Positions 52,413 to 61,101 are shown, numbered from the stretch's first letter. The stretch is DNA of 64,000 nucleotides from Streptomyces sp. BK208 (GCF_004364245.1 NZ_SOAV01000001.1:124001-188000); one strand, 5' to 3'. Notes: generated by a model from the letters alone, not told the origin. A program made the numbers and translations.

Positions 52413-53159
52413 TCACGCGGGCGGGTGGAGCCTGCGGAAGTACGTCCAGCTCGTCTCGTTCGGCTCGCTCCACGTCTCCGGTGCCCGGGCGAACTCCGGG
52501 TGGTGGCCGGCGATGTACGCGCGGGTGCGCTCGGGGACCTCGGTGTACGCGCCGAGCTTGCGGCCCCGGCAGTGGTAGGTGAGCCCGCCCGGTCGTTGCC
52601 CGCGGGCCATCCACGGGACCCAGGGGGACATCCTGGTCCACGACATGGTGGCCGGGACGCCGGGCGCCGGGCCCGCCAGGTCCTCGCGGTGGGCGTAGAA
52701 CTGGAAGAGTTCCAGGGCCCTGTACGTGTCGCCTGCCGAGTGGAGGGGGTACTGGGCCACCGGCAGGGGCGAGGGGTAGGAAAGGGGGATCTCCAGACTG
52801 AAGCAGACCTGGGCCCCGAGGTCGGTCGCCGGGACCGGGAAGGGGCGCCATTTCTGGTTCGCCGGATCGTTCCAGATGTGCACCACCGGCAGGTCCCGCC
52901 AGCTCTCCAGGATGTCGCCGGTGGCGGGGTCGAGATAGAAGGCGGCCTCGCGGCTGAGCAGCCGGTAGCTGTCCGGACCGTCCTCGGCGTCGTGGACCAG
53001 ACGGGCCACGTTGACCCCCTCGAAGCCGAAGAGGCGTTCGTAGGGCTCGTCGGGCGCCCAGGAGTACACGCTCCCGGACCACCAGTACGTGACTTCCGCA
53101 CCGTCGAGCGAGGCCCGGGTGCGGGCGAGGGAGCGGAGCGACTCCGCGGGTGTCGTCAT
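52413..53159 (-). CDS. DUF1838 family protein
   Basis: A 248-residue soluble protein. AEVTYWWSGSVYSWAPDEPY, YYLDPATGDILESWRDLP-like segments, HIWNDPANQKWRPF and ATMSWTRMSPWVPWMARGQRP match the DUF1838 pattern. Many tryptophans and a conserved Trp-Asn-Asp region are seen; no signal peptide. Function unknown. It lies about 100 bp after the teichoic-acid-type gene on the same strand. Confidence 0.82.
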   Translation of the reverse strand: MTTPAESLRSLARTRASLDGAEVTYWWSGSVYSWAPDEPYERLFGFEGVNVARLVHDAEDGPDSYRLLSREAAFYLDPATGDILESWRDLPVVHIWNDPANQKWRPFPVPATDLGAQVCFSLEIPLSYPSPLPVAQYPLHSAGDTYRALELFQFYAHREDLAGPAPGVPATMSWTRMSPWVPWMARGQRPGGLTYHCRGRKLGAYTEVPERTRAYIAGHHPEFARAPETWSEPNETSWTYFRRLHPPA

Positions 53160-53261
53160 GGGAGGTACTCTGCGCGACGGTCGCCCTCGCCGGGCGGCGA
53201 TCCGCGCGCCCCGCCCCGGAAACGGCCGGAAGCATCCGTTCCGGGGCTCGGGCTGCCCCGG

Positions 53262-55484
53262 TCAGCCGGCGGCCGGTGCCGGCGCCGGGGTCCGGTGCGC
53301 GAGCGGGACTGTCGCCGGTCCCGCCTCCTGGCCGAGGAAGAAGCGGCGTACCACGCGCTCCGCGGCGTGGCCGTCGTCGTACGGGCAGAAGCGCTCGCGG
53401 AAGGCCGCACGCAGGGTGGCGGCCTCGGTACCGCACCAGCGGCCGCTGCGGAAGGTGTCGATGAGTTCGTCCTCGGTGGTGGCGACCGCGCCGGGGGTGT
53501 CGCCCGGGCGTCCGGAGAGGAGGTCGAAGGTCACGCCGCGGACCTGGGAGTAGATGTCCCAGTCGTCGGCGTAGATGACGATGGGCCGGTCGAGGTTGGC
53601 GTAGTCGAAGGCGAGGGACGAGTAGTCGGTGACGAGCGCGTCCGCTGCCAGGCACAGGTCCTCGACGCCGGGGTGGCGGGACACGTCGATGACGGCGCCC
53701 CGTTCGGCGAGGTCGTTCAGCTCCGGGCTCGGGCCGTAGGAGTGGTGGGTGCGGACCAGCAGGACGAAGTCGTCGCCCAGGGCCTCGGCCAGACGGGCCA
53801 GGTCGAAGGAGGGCGTCCAGCTCGTCCGGTAGTCGCGGTGGGTCGGCGCGTACAGCAGGGCGGTCCTGCCCGGGGCTATCCCGAGCCGGGCGCGGACGGC
53901 GGCGACGTCCTCGGTGCCGGCCTGGTAGTAGCGGTCGTTGCGCGGGTAGCCCGCGTCGAGGGACTCGTAGGAGCCGGGGTAGGCGCGTTCCCACTGCTTG
54001 GTGGAGTGCTGGTTGGAGGAGACGCTGAGGTCCCAGCGGTCCACGCGGTCGAGGAGGCGCTGGAAGTCCACGCCCCTGGCGGCCGCGGGATAGGCCTGCT
54101 GCTCCATGCCCATGCGCTTGAGCGGGGTTCCGTGATGGGTCTGGAGGTGCAGCTGTCCCGGACGCTTGACTATGTGGTCCGGGAAGTCGACGTTGTTCAC
54201 GAAGTACCGCGCACGGGCCATCACCTCCCAGTAGCGGCGCGAGTCGCGCACCACGTAGTCGATGCCGTCGGGCACCCGGCCCGCCAGCTCCTTGCGCACC
54301 ACCCAGACACCGTGCACCTCGGGGGCGAGCTCCTTGGCCTTGTCGTGGACGGCGAGGGGGTTGCAGGACGGCAGCCGGTCCTCGTACGAGGAGTAGACGG
54401 CCAGGCGGGGGTCCGGAGAGCGCCGGCGCCGCAGGGCGTACAGGCCCGCGTACGCGTGTTTGCCGGCTTTGGTCTTGGCCTTTGCCACCTTGTTCGGCCC
54501 GGCCGTCCTGACCCGGGCGGCGAGTTGAGCGGCCTGGTAGGCGGGGTAGAGCCGGCCGGCCACCGTCCGCATGTACACCCCGGTGGGCCCCCCGGGCACC
54601 GTGAATCCTGCCGGGACGTGTGCCGCGTAGAAGTCCGCGGTCCGGTCGAAGAACTCCTTGCGGTCGGCGACCCTCACCCGCTCGGGGCGCTTGAGCGTGA
54701 AGAGCATGTGGAACACGGCCCGCTCGAACAGCATGGGTGTGGCCCAGGCCAGCTCCGGGCGCGCGGCGAGGAACGCGAACAGTCCCTCGTACTGCTCGAA
54801 GATGTCGAAGTGCCTGCGTCCCGGCGTCTTCGTGATCGCGCCCTGGCGGCGCTGGTGGTACTCGACACCGACCCTGTTCAGGCAGCCGATGCGCTCGGCC
54901 GTGACCATCGCCATGTGGGTGACCGGTGCGTCCTCGTACAGGCCGGGGGCGTAGCGGAAACCGTGCTCGAGGAAGAACGCGCGGCGGAACGCCTTGTTCC
55001 ACGCCACCAGGAACAGCTGGACGTACTCGGGCCGGTCCTGGAGGCGGAAGACGTCCGTACCGGCCCGTTCGATGAGGTCCGCGGCCTGGCTGCGGCCACC
55101 CCTGCCCCACCAGTAGGTACGCACGTGGTCGAAGACGAGGATGTCCAGCTCCCCGACGGCGTCGAGCCGCTTGGCCAGCGCCTCGAGCAGGCCGGGGGTG
55201 TAGGAGTCGTCGCTGTCGAGGAAGAGCACGTAGTCGCCCCGCGCGTGCTGGAGGCCGGTGTTGCGCGCCCGCCCCAGGCCGACGTTCTCCGGCAGGTGAA
55301 CGGCCTTGAGCCGGTCGTCGCGGGCGGCGTACTCGTCGATGATCGCGCCGCAGGAGTCCGGAGAGTGGTCGTCCACGGCGATGACCTCGATGTCCCGGTA
55401 CGACTGTCCCAGGACGGAGTCCAGGCAGTCGCGAAGGTACCCCTGCACCTTGAAGACGGGAATGACGATGCTGAACCGAGGCAT
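53262..55484 (-). CDS. Bifunctional GT2 / CDP-glycerol glycerophosphotransferase (TagF-like)
   Basis: A 740-residue protein. Residues about 1-250 are a GT2 domain (FSIVIPVFKVQGYLRDCLDS, AVDDHSPDSCG, LFLDSDDSYTPG). After a linker, about 380-725 is a CDP-glycerol:glycerophosphotransferase domain (QTHHGTPLKRMG, LYAPTHRDYRTSW, RTHHSYGPSPE, VTDYSSLAFDYANLDRP). The two His-containing motifs of TagF are intact, so synthesis of a poly(glycerol phosphate)- or teichoic-like cell-wall polymer is likely. ATG 55484 has GGAG 8 bases upstream. Probably peripheral to the membrane. Confidence 0.92.
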   Translation of the reverse strand: MPRFSIVIPVFKVQGYLRDCLDSVLGQSYRDIEVIAVDDHSPDSCGAIIDEYAARDDRLKAVHLPENVGLGRARNTGLQHARGDYVLFLDSDDSYTPGLLEALAKRLDAVGELDILVFDHVRTYWWGRGGRSQAADLIERAGTDVFRLQDRPEYVQLFLVAWNKAFRRAFFLEHGFRYAPGLYEDAPVTHMAMVTAERIGCLNRVGVEYHQRRQGAITKTPGRRHFDIFEQYEGLFAFLAARPELAWATPMLFERAVFHMLFTLKRPERVRVADRKEFFDRTADFYAAHVPAGFTVPGGPTGVYMRTVAGRLYPAYQAAQLAARVRTAGPNKVAKAKTKAGKHAYAGLYALRRRRSPDPRLAVYSSYEDRLPSCNPLAVHDKAKELAPEVHGVWVVRKELAGRVPDGIDYVVRDSRRYWEVMARARYFVNNVDFPDHIVKRPGQLHLQTHHGTPLKRMGMEQQAYPAAARGVDFQRLLDRVDRWDLSVSSNQHSTKQWERAYPGSYESLDAGYPRNDRYYQAGTEDVAAVRARLGIAPGRTALLYAPTHRDYRTSWTPSFDLARLAEALGDDFVLLVRTHHSYGPSPELNDLAERGAVIDVSRHPGVEDLCLAADALVTDYSSLAFDYANLDRPIVIYADDWDIYSQVRGVTFDLLSGRPGDTPGAVATTEDELIDTFRSGRWCGTEAATLRAAFRERFCPYDDGHAAERVVRRFFLGQEAGPATVPLAHRTPAPAPAAG

Positions 55485-55648
55485 GCGGGAAACTCCATGT
55501 GAAGCGCGGGTTGAGCGTGGCTGAACAGGAAGACTCACGACGCCGGTGAAACGTTGTAACGGTGCGGCGAGCGTTCTGGGCGGTCCGGTTGCGGCGGCCG
55601 TCCCGGGCGGGAGCGATGAATCGAGGCGGCGGATCGAGTCAACCCCGT

Positions 55649-56263
55649 ATGACCCACATCATCGCGGACATCTCGATCTCCCTGGACGGCTACGTCACCG
55701 GACCCGACCCCGGCCCGGGCAACGGTCTGGGCACCGGCGGCGAGGCACTGCACACCTGGGCGTTCTCCGACGACCCCGAGGAGCGCCGGATGGTGCGCGA
55801 GACGACCGCCCGCACGGGTGCCGTCGTCCTCGGGCGCCGGCTCTTCGACCTGGTCGACGGTCCGGGCGGCTGGGACGACACCGTCGGATACGGCGCGGCG
55901 GAGGTCGGCAGGCCCCCGTTCGTCGTCGTGACGAGCGCGCCCCCGGAGTCGGTCCGTCTGACCGGCCTCGACTGGACGTTCGTCACGACCGGTCTGCCCG
56001 ACGCGGTGGCCGTCGCGCGCGAGCGTGCCGCGACGGCCTCGGCGCACGCCGGCGCGGATCCCGACGTCGTCCTCATGGGCGGCGGCGCCCTGATCGGCTC
56101 GGCGCTCGACGCCGGGCTGGTCGACGTGCTGTCCCTGCACCTGGCTCCCGTGGTGCTGGGCTCCGGAACACCGCTGTTCACCGCCGGGGTGCCGCGCGCG
56201 CTCGTCCAGCGCGGCGCACACCCGACGCCGAACGCCACACACCTGCTGTACGAACTCCGCTGA
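55649..56263 (+). CDS. Dihydrofolate reductase-like (RibD C-terminal) protein
   Basis: A 204-residue protein of the RibD_C/YyaP family. HIIADISISLDGYVTGPD is the family N-terminus, GAVVLGRRLFDLVDGPGGW follows, and DVVLMGGGALIGSALDAGLV carries the NADPH-binding Gly-Gly loop; VLGSGTPLF ends it. It should be an NADPH reductase of unknown substrate. ATG 55649 is chosen by similarity to the family start although its ribosome site is weak; ATG 55616 would add 11 residues. A strong terminator lies 120 bp downstream. Confidence 0.9.
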   Translation: MTHIIADISISLDGYVTGPDPGPGNGLGTGGEALHTWAFSDDPEERRMVRETTARTGAVVLGRRLFDLVDGPGGWDDTVGYGAAEVGRPPFVVVTSAPPESVRLTGLDWTFVTTGLPDAVAVARERAATASAHAGADPDVVLMGGGALIGSALDAGLVDVLSLHLAPVVLGSGTPLFTAGVPRALVQRGAHPTPNATHLLYELR

Positions 56264-56384
56264 GGCGCTCGGGCCCGACCGCCTTCCCGGGGCCGCCGAC
56301 GGGGCAAGGCGGGCTCCCCGTACGGCCGTTGACGGGGCGGGGCGGCGCCTCCGTGGTGCAAGTGCGTGATCACGGTGCCGTGAC

Positions 56385-56422
56385 CACTGAGACGCGGGGG
56401 CGGTCGCCCCCGCGTCTCAGTG
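56385..56422. terminator. Perfect 18-bp stem, bidirectional terminator
   Basis: CACTGAGACGCGGGGGCG (56385-56402) and its exact complement (56405-56422) with a two-base GT centre. It sits between the convergent DHFR-like and homoserine dehydrogenase genes and includes the latter's stop codon. Confidence 0.9.
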
Positions 56423-57433
56423 AAAGCCGGTGCGCGGGGCCGTGACCTCCACGGTGTCCTTCACCAGGGCCAGCGCCGCGCCCACCGGACTCGACCGCCC
56501 GCCGCTCACGGTCACGTCGCCCGCGTCCGGGCAGCCGAAGACCACGGCCTTCTCGGGACCCTTCAGGGCGTGCAGCGGATCGCCCGGTTCCGTCTCCTCC
56601 AGCCGGACGTGCACGACGCGGGGTTCGGCCGCCGAGGCGACGGCGACCGCCCGCAGCCGCCGGGACCGGGACGCCGCGTCCAGGGCACGCCGTCCGGTGC
56701 TCTCGTCGACCGGCTGCGCTCGCACGCGTACCTCCGACGGGTCCCAGCCCCAGGCCAGCGCGGCCAGCAGCCGCACCTTCGTGGCGGCGTCCTCGCCCGA
56801 CAGGTCCGCCGAGGGGTCCGCCTCCGCGATGCCCACGCGCCGCGCGGCACGGATCGCGTCGCTCAACGCGTCGCCTTCGGCGAGGCGGTCGAGGACGAAG
56901 GTGACGGTGCCGTTGGGGCAGGCCCGGATCGTCCGGCAGTCCATACCGCGCAGGGACGTGCGCGAGAGGTCGCCCGCCGGGAGCGCCGCCCCGGTGGCGC
57001 CCGAGATCCTGATCGTGCTGCCGCCGGCCCGGGCCGCCTCGTCCAGTTCCCGCCAGTGCGTGAGCAGGTGGCTCTTGGTCGCCGTCACCACGTGGATCCC
57101 CCGGCGCAGCGCGGTCACGGCCTCCGCCGCGGCGCGCTCCCGCAGTTCCGCCGAGGAGGGGACGGCCTGGACGAACACCCGCGCACCGGTGCGGTCGAGG
57201 GTCTCCTCCAGCGGTCTCGGGGGACCCCACTGCGAGCGGGGCGGCACCGACCCGTCGGCACCCGGCAGGCACTGGGCCGCGCTCGCGCGTACGGCGGCCA
57301 CCCGCGGCCGTACGCCGTGGCGGCGGGCGAGGGTCGCACCGTCCCGGGCCAGCCGGTCGGCGAACGCCTGCCCGACCGGGCCGTACCCGGCGAGGACCAC
57401 ATCGGTCGAGGTCGCTTCCGTCGTTTCGCCCAT
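56417..57433 (-). CDS. Homoserine dehydrogenase family protein
   Basis: A 338-residue NAD(P) enzyme. The Rossmann start VVLAGYGPVGQAFADRL, VVTATKSHLL (normally TANK), ISGATGAALP and the catalytic region GIAEADPSADLSGEDAATKVRLLA are in place. It lacks the C-terminal ACT domain of actinobacterial Hom (about 430 residues), so it is not feedback regulated by that route and may be a second copy or act in a side pathway on another aldehyde. ATG 57433 follows GAGAGGATC. Monocistronic. Confidence 0.88.
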   Translation of the reverse strand: MGETTEATSTDVVLAGYGPVGQAFADRLARDGATLARRHGVRPRVAAVRASAAQCLPGADGSVPPRSQWGPPRPLEETLDRTGARVFVQAVPSSAELRERAAAEAVTALRRGIHVVTATKSHLLTHWRELDEAARAGGSTIRISGATGAALPAGDLSRTSLRGMDCRTIRACPNGTVTFVLDRLAEGDALSDAIRAARRVGIAEADPSADLSGEDAATKVRLLAALAWGWDPSEVRVRAQPVDESTGRRALDAASRSRRLRAVAVASAAEPRVVHVRLEETEPGDPLHALKGPEKAVVFGCPDAGDVTVSGGRSSPVGAALALVKDTVEVTAPRTGFH

Positions 57434-57490
57434 GGACCCGGGATCCTCTCACACCGCCCGGAGGTGTCCGGCGGGGCGAGGGGCCGGCGA

Positions 57491-58219
57491 TCAGATGCCC
57501 GGGTAGACGGCCAGCCGGCCGCACATGCCGAAACGTCCGTGTGCCGCCGGTCCGGTCGCGGTCACCCGGGCGGCGGTCAGGTGGGTGCCGTCCCCGCGGC
57601 CGAGTGCGTCGAGTTGGGCCCGGGTCGCCTCGGCTGCGGCGTGCGCCCCCTCGCGCCAGCGCCGCTCCCACGCCTCCAGCCGGGGCCGCACCAGTGCGGC
57701 GGCGGCCTGCCGGAACTCCTCCAGCGGCTCGGGGTCGCCGTGCTCCGCGGCCTCGCGGAGTTCGAGGAAGCGCCGGGTGGCCAGGTCACGGCGGGCGCGC
57801 GCGGCCCTCGCCTGCTCGGTCTCGGGCGCGTCGGCGGGGATGCGGATCGCGTCGGCGTACGCGACGGGGTCGGCGAGCAGGGGTCGGGGCAGGGTGAGGA
57901 CGGCGTCACCCGCCTCGGGCAGGCCGCTGTTCTGCATCACCACGGTGATCTCCAGGCCGCCGTGGTTGACGAGGCGGTGGATCGTGCCGGGTGTGAACCA
58001 GGCGACCGTGCCCGGCTCCAGGGGCGTCTCCCGGAAGCCCGCGGCGGTGAGGGTCTGCACCGTGCCCCGGCCCGCCGTGACGACGTACCCCTCGCTGCAC
58101 GTCAGGTGCAGGTGGGGTGTGCCGCCGCCGGGCAGCCCCTCGACGGTCGGCCAGTCGTACACGGTCAGCCGGGACAGGCCGACCGCCGCCGGGAAGCCGT
58201 CGTACGTCGCGCTCACCAT
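57491..58219 (-). CDS. Cupin-domain protein
   Basis: A 242-residue protein. The cupin barrel is about 10-110: GTPHLHLTCSEGYVVTAGRG holds the His-His-Glu metal set and PGTVAWFTPGTIHRLVNHG the last His. A helical, Arg/Ala/Glu-rich C-terminal half follows (LEEFRQAAAALVRPRLEAWE). Substrate unknown; the pairing with a PmoA-like gene suggests sugar catabolism. It begins inside the stop of the upstream gene: ATG 58219 or GTG 58216 (GTGA), without its own ribosome site, so it is translated by coupling. Confidence 0.85.
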   Translation of the reverse strand: MVSATYDGFPAAVGLSRLTVYDWPTVEGLPGGGTPHLHLTCSEGYVVTAGRGTVQTLTAAGFRETPLEPGTVAWFTPGTIHRLVNHGGLEITVVMQNSGLPEAGDAVLTLPRPLLADPVAYADAIRIPADAPETEQARAARARRDLATRRFLELREAAEHGDPEPLEEFRQAAAALVRPRLEAWERRWREGAHAAAEATRAQLDALGRGDGTHLTAARVTATGPAAHGRFGMCGRLAVYPGI

Positions 58220-59172
58220 CCGAGGGCCGCCAGGTGCGCGGCGACCCGCTCGCGGTCCCAGGCTCCGTCGGCGACCACCACCCGGTAGGTGCGGGCCAGG
58301 GTCTCGCCGGGCTCCAGGACCAGTTCCTCGTGGAAGGCCCAGGAGGGCGCGACCGCGGCGAAGGGGTCGCTGCGCACGAACCAGTGCGCCGGGTGGGTTC
58401 CCTTCTCGCCGGCGTGGTCGTTGGAGGGGGCGTGTTCGAAGACGAGCGTGGCGTGTCCGTCGCGTCCGTCGTGTTCGCCGACGTAGGCGAGCCAGGGGGC
58501 CTGGGAGCCCATGGGATTGTTCTCCGGCGACGCGGCGGACTCGCCGGGCCGGCCGGGCCCGGCCGGCGTCGCGGTGAAGACCCGGCCGCCGCGGAAGGCA
58601 CGTGGGCCGCGCCAGAACAGGCCGGTGTATCCGGCGGCGGGGCGGCCGTGGGTGGTCGGACTGCCGAACCGCAGTGGTTCGGCACGCCGGTTGGTCACGG
58701 CCGACGTCCAGATGAGCGTCCAGCTGCCGGAGTCCGGGTCCACGTCCCGGGCCTCGACGCGGCGCTCCTCCTCCGCCCACAGTTCGCCGCCGTGCGGGTG
58801 CCAGGTCAGTCTCTCGGCGATGACGGCGCGGCCGGCGTCGGCGCCGGCCTCCTCGAAGGCGACGTGGGCCATCGAGCCGACCCGCTCCGGCAGCGCCAGG
58901 TAACCCTCGCCGTGCACATAGGTGTTGCCGCCCCACAGGTTCTGCCCGGAGAGGTGCGAGGCGGTCAGCTGGAGCCCCTTGTGCCAACGGTGGTCGTTGG
59001 GCCGGTAGTCGGTGACGACCGCGCCGGACAGGGTCCGGACCGGGTGGAGGTACGGCTTGGGCGCCTCCCACTCGGCCTCGGGGCGGTACACGTAGGAGAA
59101 CAGCTCGGTTCCGGCCGCCCCGTGGGCCACGGTGATGCGGTCACCGTGGACATGGGTGAGCGAGAGCGTCAT
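58213..59172 (-). CDS. PmoA-like (DUF6807) family protein
   Basis: A 319-residue protein with a galactose-mutarotase-like beta-sandwich. The PmoA/DUF6807 features are DYRPNDHRWHKGLQLTASHL with its Asp/His cluster, LWGGNTYVHGEGYL, FGSPTTHGRPAAGYTGLFWR and NPAHWFVRSDPF-like wording near the end. Such genes accompany sugar-catabolic operons controlled by LacI-family repressors, in line with the operator upstream. No signal peptide, so cytosolic. GGAAGAGGACG precedes the ATG. First gene of a two-gene operon. Confidence 0.87.
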   Translation of the reverse strand: MTLSLTHVHGDRITVAHGAAGTELFSYVYRPEAEWEAPKPYLHPVRTLSGAVVTDYRPNDHRWHKGLQLTASHLSGQNLWGGNTYVHGEGYLALPERVGSMAHVAFEEAGADAGRAVIAERLTWHPHGGELWAEEERRVEARDVDPDSGSWTLIWTSAVTNRRAEPLRFGSPTTHGRPAAGYTGLFWRGPRAFRGGRVFTATPAGPGRPGESAASPENNPMGSQAPWLAYVGEHDGRDGHATLVFEHAPSNDHAGEKGTHPAHWFVRSDPFAAVAPSWAFHEELVLEPGETLARTYRVVVADGAWDRERVAAHLAALGW

Positions 59173-59191
59173 GCGTCGTCCTCTTCCTGTA

Positions 59192-59249
59192 GCAACCGCT
59201 TACTGTCCGGATGATCCACGTTGTAACCGGCACGCGCACGCACGGTCAA
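59192..59249 (-). promoter_or_regulatory. Promoter with LacI-type operator for the PmoA-cupin operon
   Basis: Read on the minus strand: TTGACC (59244-59249), an 18-base spacer, TACAAC (59220-59225), then GTAAGCGGTTGC (59192-59203), which fits the LacI/GalR operator form NNAANC-GNTTNN. The operator lies about 17 bases past the -10, a position that blocks initiation. The regulator gene is not in the window. Confidence 0.65.
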
Positions 59250-59396
59250 CCCCCTCCCGCGCCCGGACCGGACCGCTGTGCGGCGACGGCGGACCGCACG
59301 GGCACCGGCCGGGGCAGAGACGAGTGCCCTCGCCGGGAACACTCCCGCTCGGCGAGACAGTGGGCCGCACATCAGGCCGCCCTAGGCTTTTCGACC

Positions 59397-59648
59397 ATGG
59401 AAATCCCGAGACGCCTCATCGAGCTCAGGCGTGCCGTCGAGACCGCGGACGACCGCTACCGCAACAACAGGGGCGAGAACGCGACGGTCGCCCTGGCGGT
59501 GTGGTCCGACGCCACCGCCGCCCTCGCCCGCGGCATCGCCGCCTACGCCGACGAGACCGGCCTCCCGCACCGCGAGGTGGAGTCGGCCGTACTGCGCGCG
59601 GCACAGCGGCAGGCCCCTGCCGCTCGAGGGCCCCTGGGGGCCCGTTGA
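59397..59648 (+). CDS. Small hypothetical protein
   Basis: An 83-residue, mostly helical protein (IPRRLIELRRAVETADDRYR, WSDATAALARGIAAYADETG, HREVESAVLRAAQRQ). Coding character is good and the ATG follows a GC-rich stretch with only a weak ribosome site. The family is common in streptomycetes in my memory but has no known function. The next promoter starts inside its last codons. Confidence 0.7.
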   Translation: MEIPRRLIELRRAVETADDRYRNNRGENATVALAVWSDATAALARGIAAYADETGLPHREVESAVLRAAQRQAPAARGPLGAR

Positions 59649-59692
59649 CAGGTTTGGCTAACGACAGTAGCTTTTAGTTAATGGCGTTAGCC
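59645..59692 (+). promoter_or_regulatory. Promoter and operator of the hydrolase-TetR operon
   Basis: TTGACA (59645-59650), a 17-base spacer and TAGCTT (59668-59673) make a near-consensus promoter. GGCTAACG (59656-59663) and CGTTAGCC (59685-59692) are perfect 8-base arms flanking the -10, and GCTA-N7-TAGC (59657-59671) is a smaller dyad inside. Low GC here stands out. TetR autoregulation is the likely use. Confidence 0.8.
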
Positions 59693-59708
59693 GAACAGGG
59701 GAGTGGGC

Positions 59709-60545
59709 ATGACCGAGTATCTTGCCGTCGACGGTGGCACGATCGCGTACGAGGTGACGGGGTCGGGGCCTTTGATCGTCCTGGCGCACGGAATGGGGGA
59801 CAGCCGCGCCGCGTACCGCGCCGTGGTCCCGCGGTTGGTCGCGGCGGGCCACCGGGTCGCCTCGGTGGACCTGCGCGGCTGCGGCGAGTCCGGCGTCGAC
59901 TGGCCGGAGTGGAGCCGCACCGCCATCGCCGGTGACCTGCTCGCCCTGATCCGCCACCTGGGCGGCCCCGCCGTACTGATCGGCCACTCGGTCTCGGGCG
60001 GCGCCGCCACCGTCGCCGCGGCCCGGGAGCCCGCGCTGGTCACCGCGGTCGTCGAGCTGGCGCCGTTCACCCGGAAGCAGTCGATGCGCCCGGGCGACCT
60101 CCGGGTGCGGCGGTTCCGCCGGGGCATGACGCGACTGCTCGGCGCGGGCCTGTTCGGCAGCCTGCGGCTGTGGCGTTCGTACCTCGAGGTGGCTTACCCG
60201 GGCGTGAGGCCGGACGACTGGGCGGAGCGGACCGGTCTCATCGAGTCCCGGCTGCGCGAGCCGGGCCGGATGAAGGCCATGCAGGCCATGGGCCGCAGCG
60301 CGCCGGCCGACGCCGGTGCGCAACTCGGCAACGTGCGCTGCCCCGTGCTGGTCGTGATGGGGACGCTCGACCCGGACTGGGCGGACCCGCACGCGGAGGG
60401 TGCGGCAGTGGTCGACGCCCTGCCGTCCGGGCTCGGCCGCCTGGAGATGATCGAGGGCGCCGGCCACTACCCGCACGACCAGTTCCCCGACGAGGTGACC
60501 GCGCTCGTGCTCGCCTTCCTCCGCTCGGACGCCACCCGTGCCTAG
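59709..60545 (+). CDS. Alpha/beta hydrolase
   Basis: A 278-residue alpha/beta hydrolase. The oxyanion segment LAHGMGDSRAAYR, the nucleophile elbow IGHSVSGGAA, an acid in MGTLDPDWADP and the C-terminal His in GAGHYPHDQFP complete the catalytic triad. Substrate not deducible; esterase, lactonase or haloperoxidase-like are all possible. ATG 59709 has GGGGAG 7 bases upstream. It is coupled to the TetR gene, which starts within its last codons, and both stand behind the promoter/operator at 59645-59692. Confidence 0.92.
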   Translation: MTEYLAVDGGTIAYEVTGSGPLIVLAHGMGDSRAAYRAVVPRLVAAGHRVASVDLRGCGESGVDWPEWSRTAIAGDLLALIRHLGGPAVLIGHSVSGGAATVAAAREPALVTAVVELAPFTRKQSMRPGDLRVRRFRRGMTRLLGAGLFGSLRLWRSYLEVAYPGVRPDDWAERTGLIESRLREPGRMKAMQAMGRSAPADAGAQLGNVRCPVLVVMGTLDPDWADPHAEGAAVVDALPSGLGRLEMIEGAGHYPHDQFPDEVTALVLAFLRSDATRA

Positions 60546-61101
60546 GGCGGGCCTGGACCCGGCGGCCGTGGTCGCGGCCGGTGCGGCGCTGGCCGACGAA
60601 GTGGGCTTCGCGGGCCTGACGATGGGTCTGCTGGCCGAGCGGCTCGGCGTGCGCACCCCGTCCCTGTACAAACACGTCGGCGGCCAGGAGGACCTCAACC
60701 GGCGGATCGCGGCCCTCGCTCTCGGCCAGGCCGCCGACGCCGTCGGTGACGCGGTCCAGGGCCGTGCCGGCCGTGACGCCCTCGCGGCCGCGGCACGCGC
60801 CTTCCGCGGTTTCGTCCTGGACCACCCCGGCCGGTACGCCGCGACGATCGGCCAGGAGCCGTCGGGCCCGGACGACCCCCTGGCCGTCGCGGGGCAGCGG
60901 CTGCTCACAGCGTTCGACGCGGTCCTGCGCGGCTACGACATCGACGACCGCGACGTGAACCACGCCCTGCGCCTGCTCCGCAGCCTCTTCCACGGCTTCG
61001 CCACGTTGCAGGCGGCGGCCGGCTTCCAGTGGAGCACCGACGTCGACGAGAGCTTCGAGTGGCTGATCGCCTTCGCCGACCGCGGCCTGCGCACCTTGTG
61101 A
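60538..61101 (+). CDS. TetR-family repressor
   Basis: A 187-residue TetR regulator. The HTH is about 10-55 (AVVAAGAALADEVGFAGLTM, GLLAERLGVRTPSLYKHVGG) and the C-terminal ligand domain is of the TetR_C_33/WHG type (NHALRLLRSLFHGFATLQAA, STDVDESFEWLIAF). The GTG start overlaps the hydrolase stop by 8 bases. It probably binds the 8+8 dyad upstream of the operon and is released by a substrate of the hydrolase; that is inference. Confidence 0.92.
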   Translation: MPRAGLDPAAVVAAGAALADEVGFAGLTMGLLAERLGVRTPSLYKHVGGQEDLNRRIAALALGQAADAVGDAVQGRAGRDALAAAARAFRGFVLDHPGRYAATIGQEPSGPDDPLAVAGQRLLTAFDAVLRGYDIDDRDVNHALRLLRSLFHGFATLQAAAGFQWSTDVDESFEWLIAFADRGLRTL

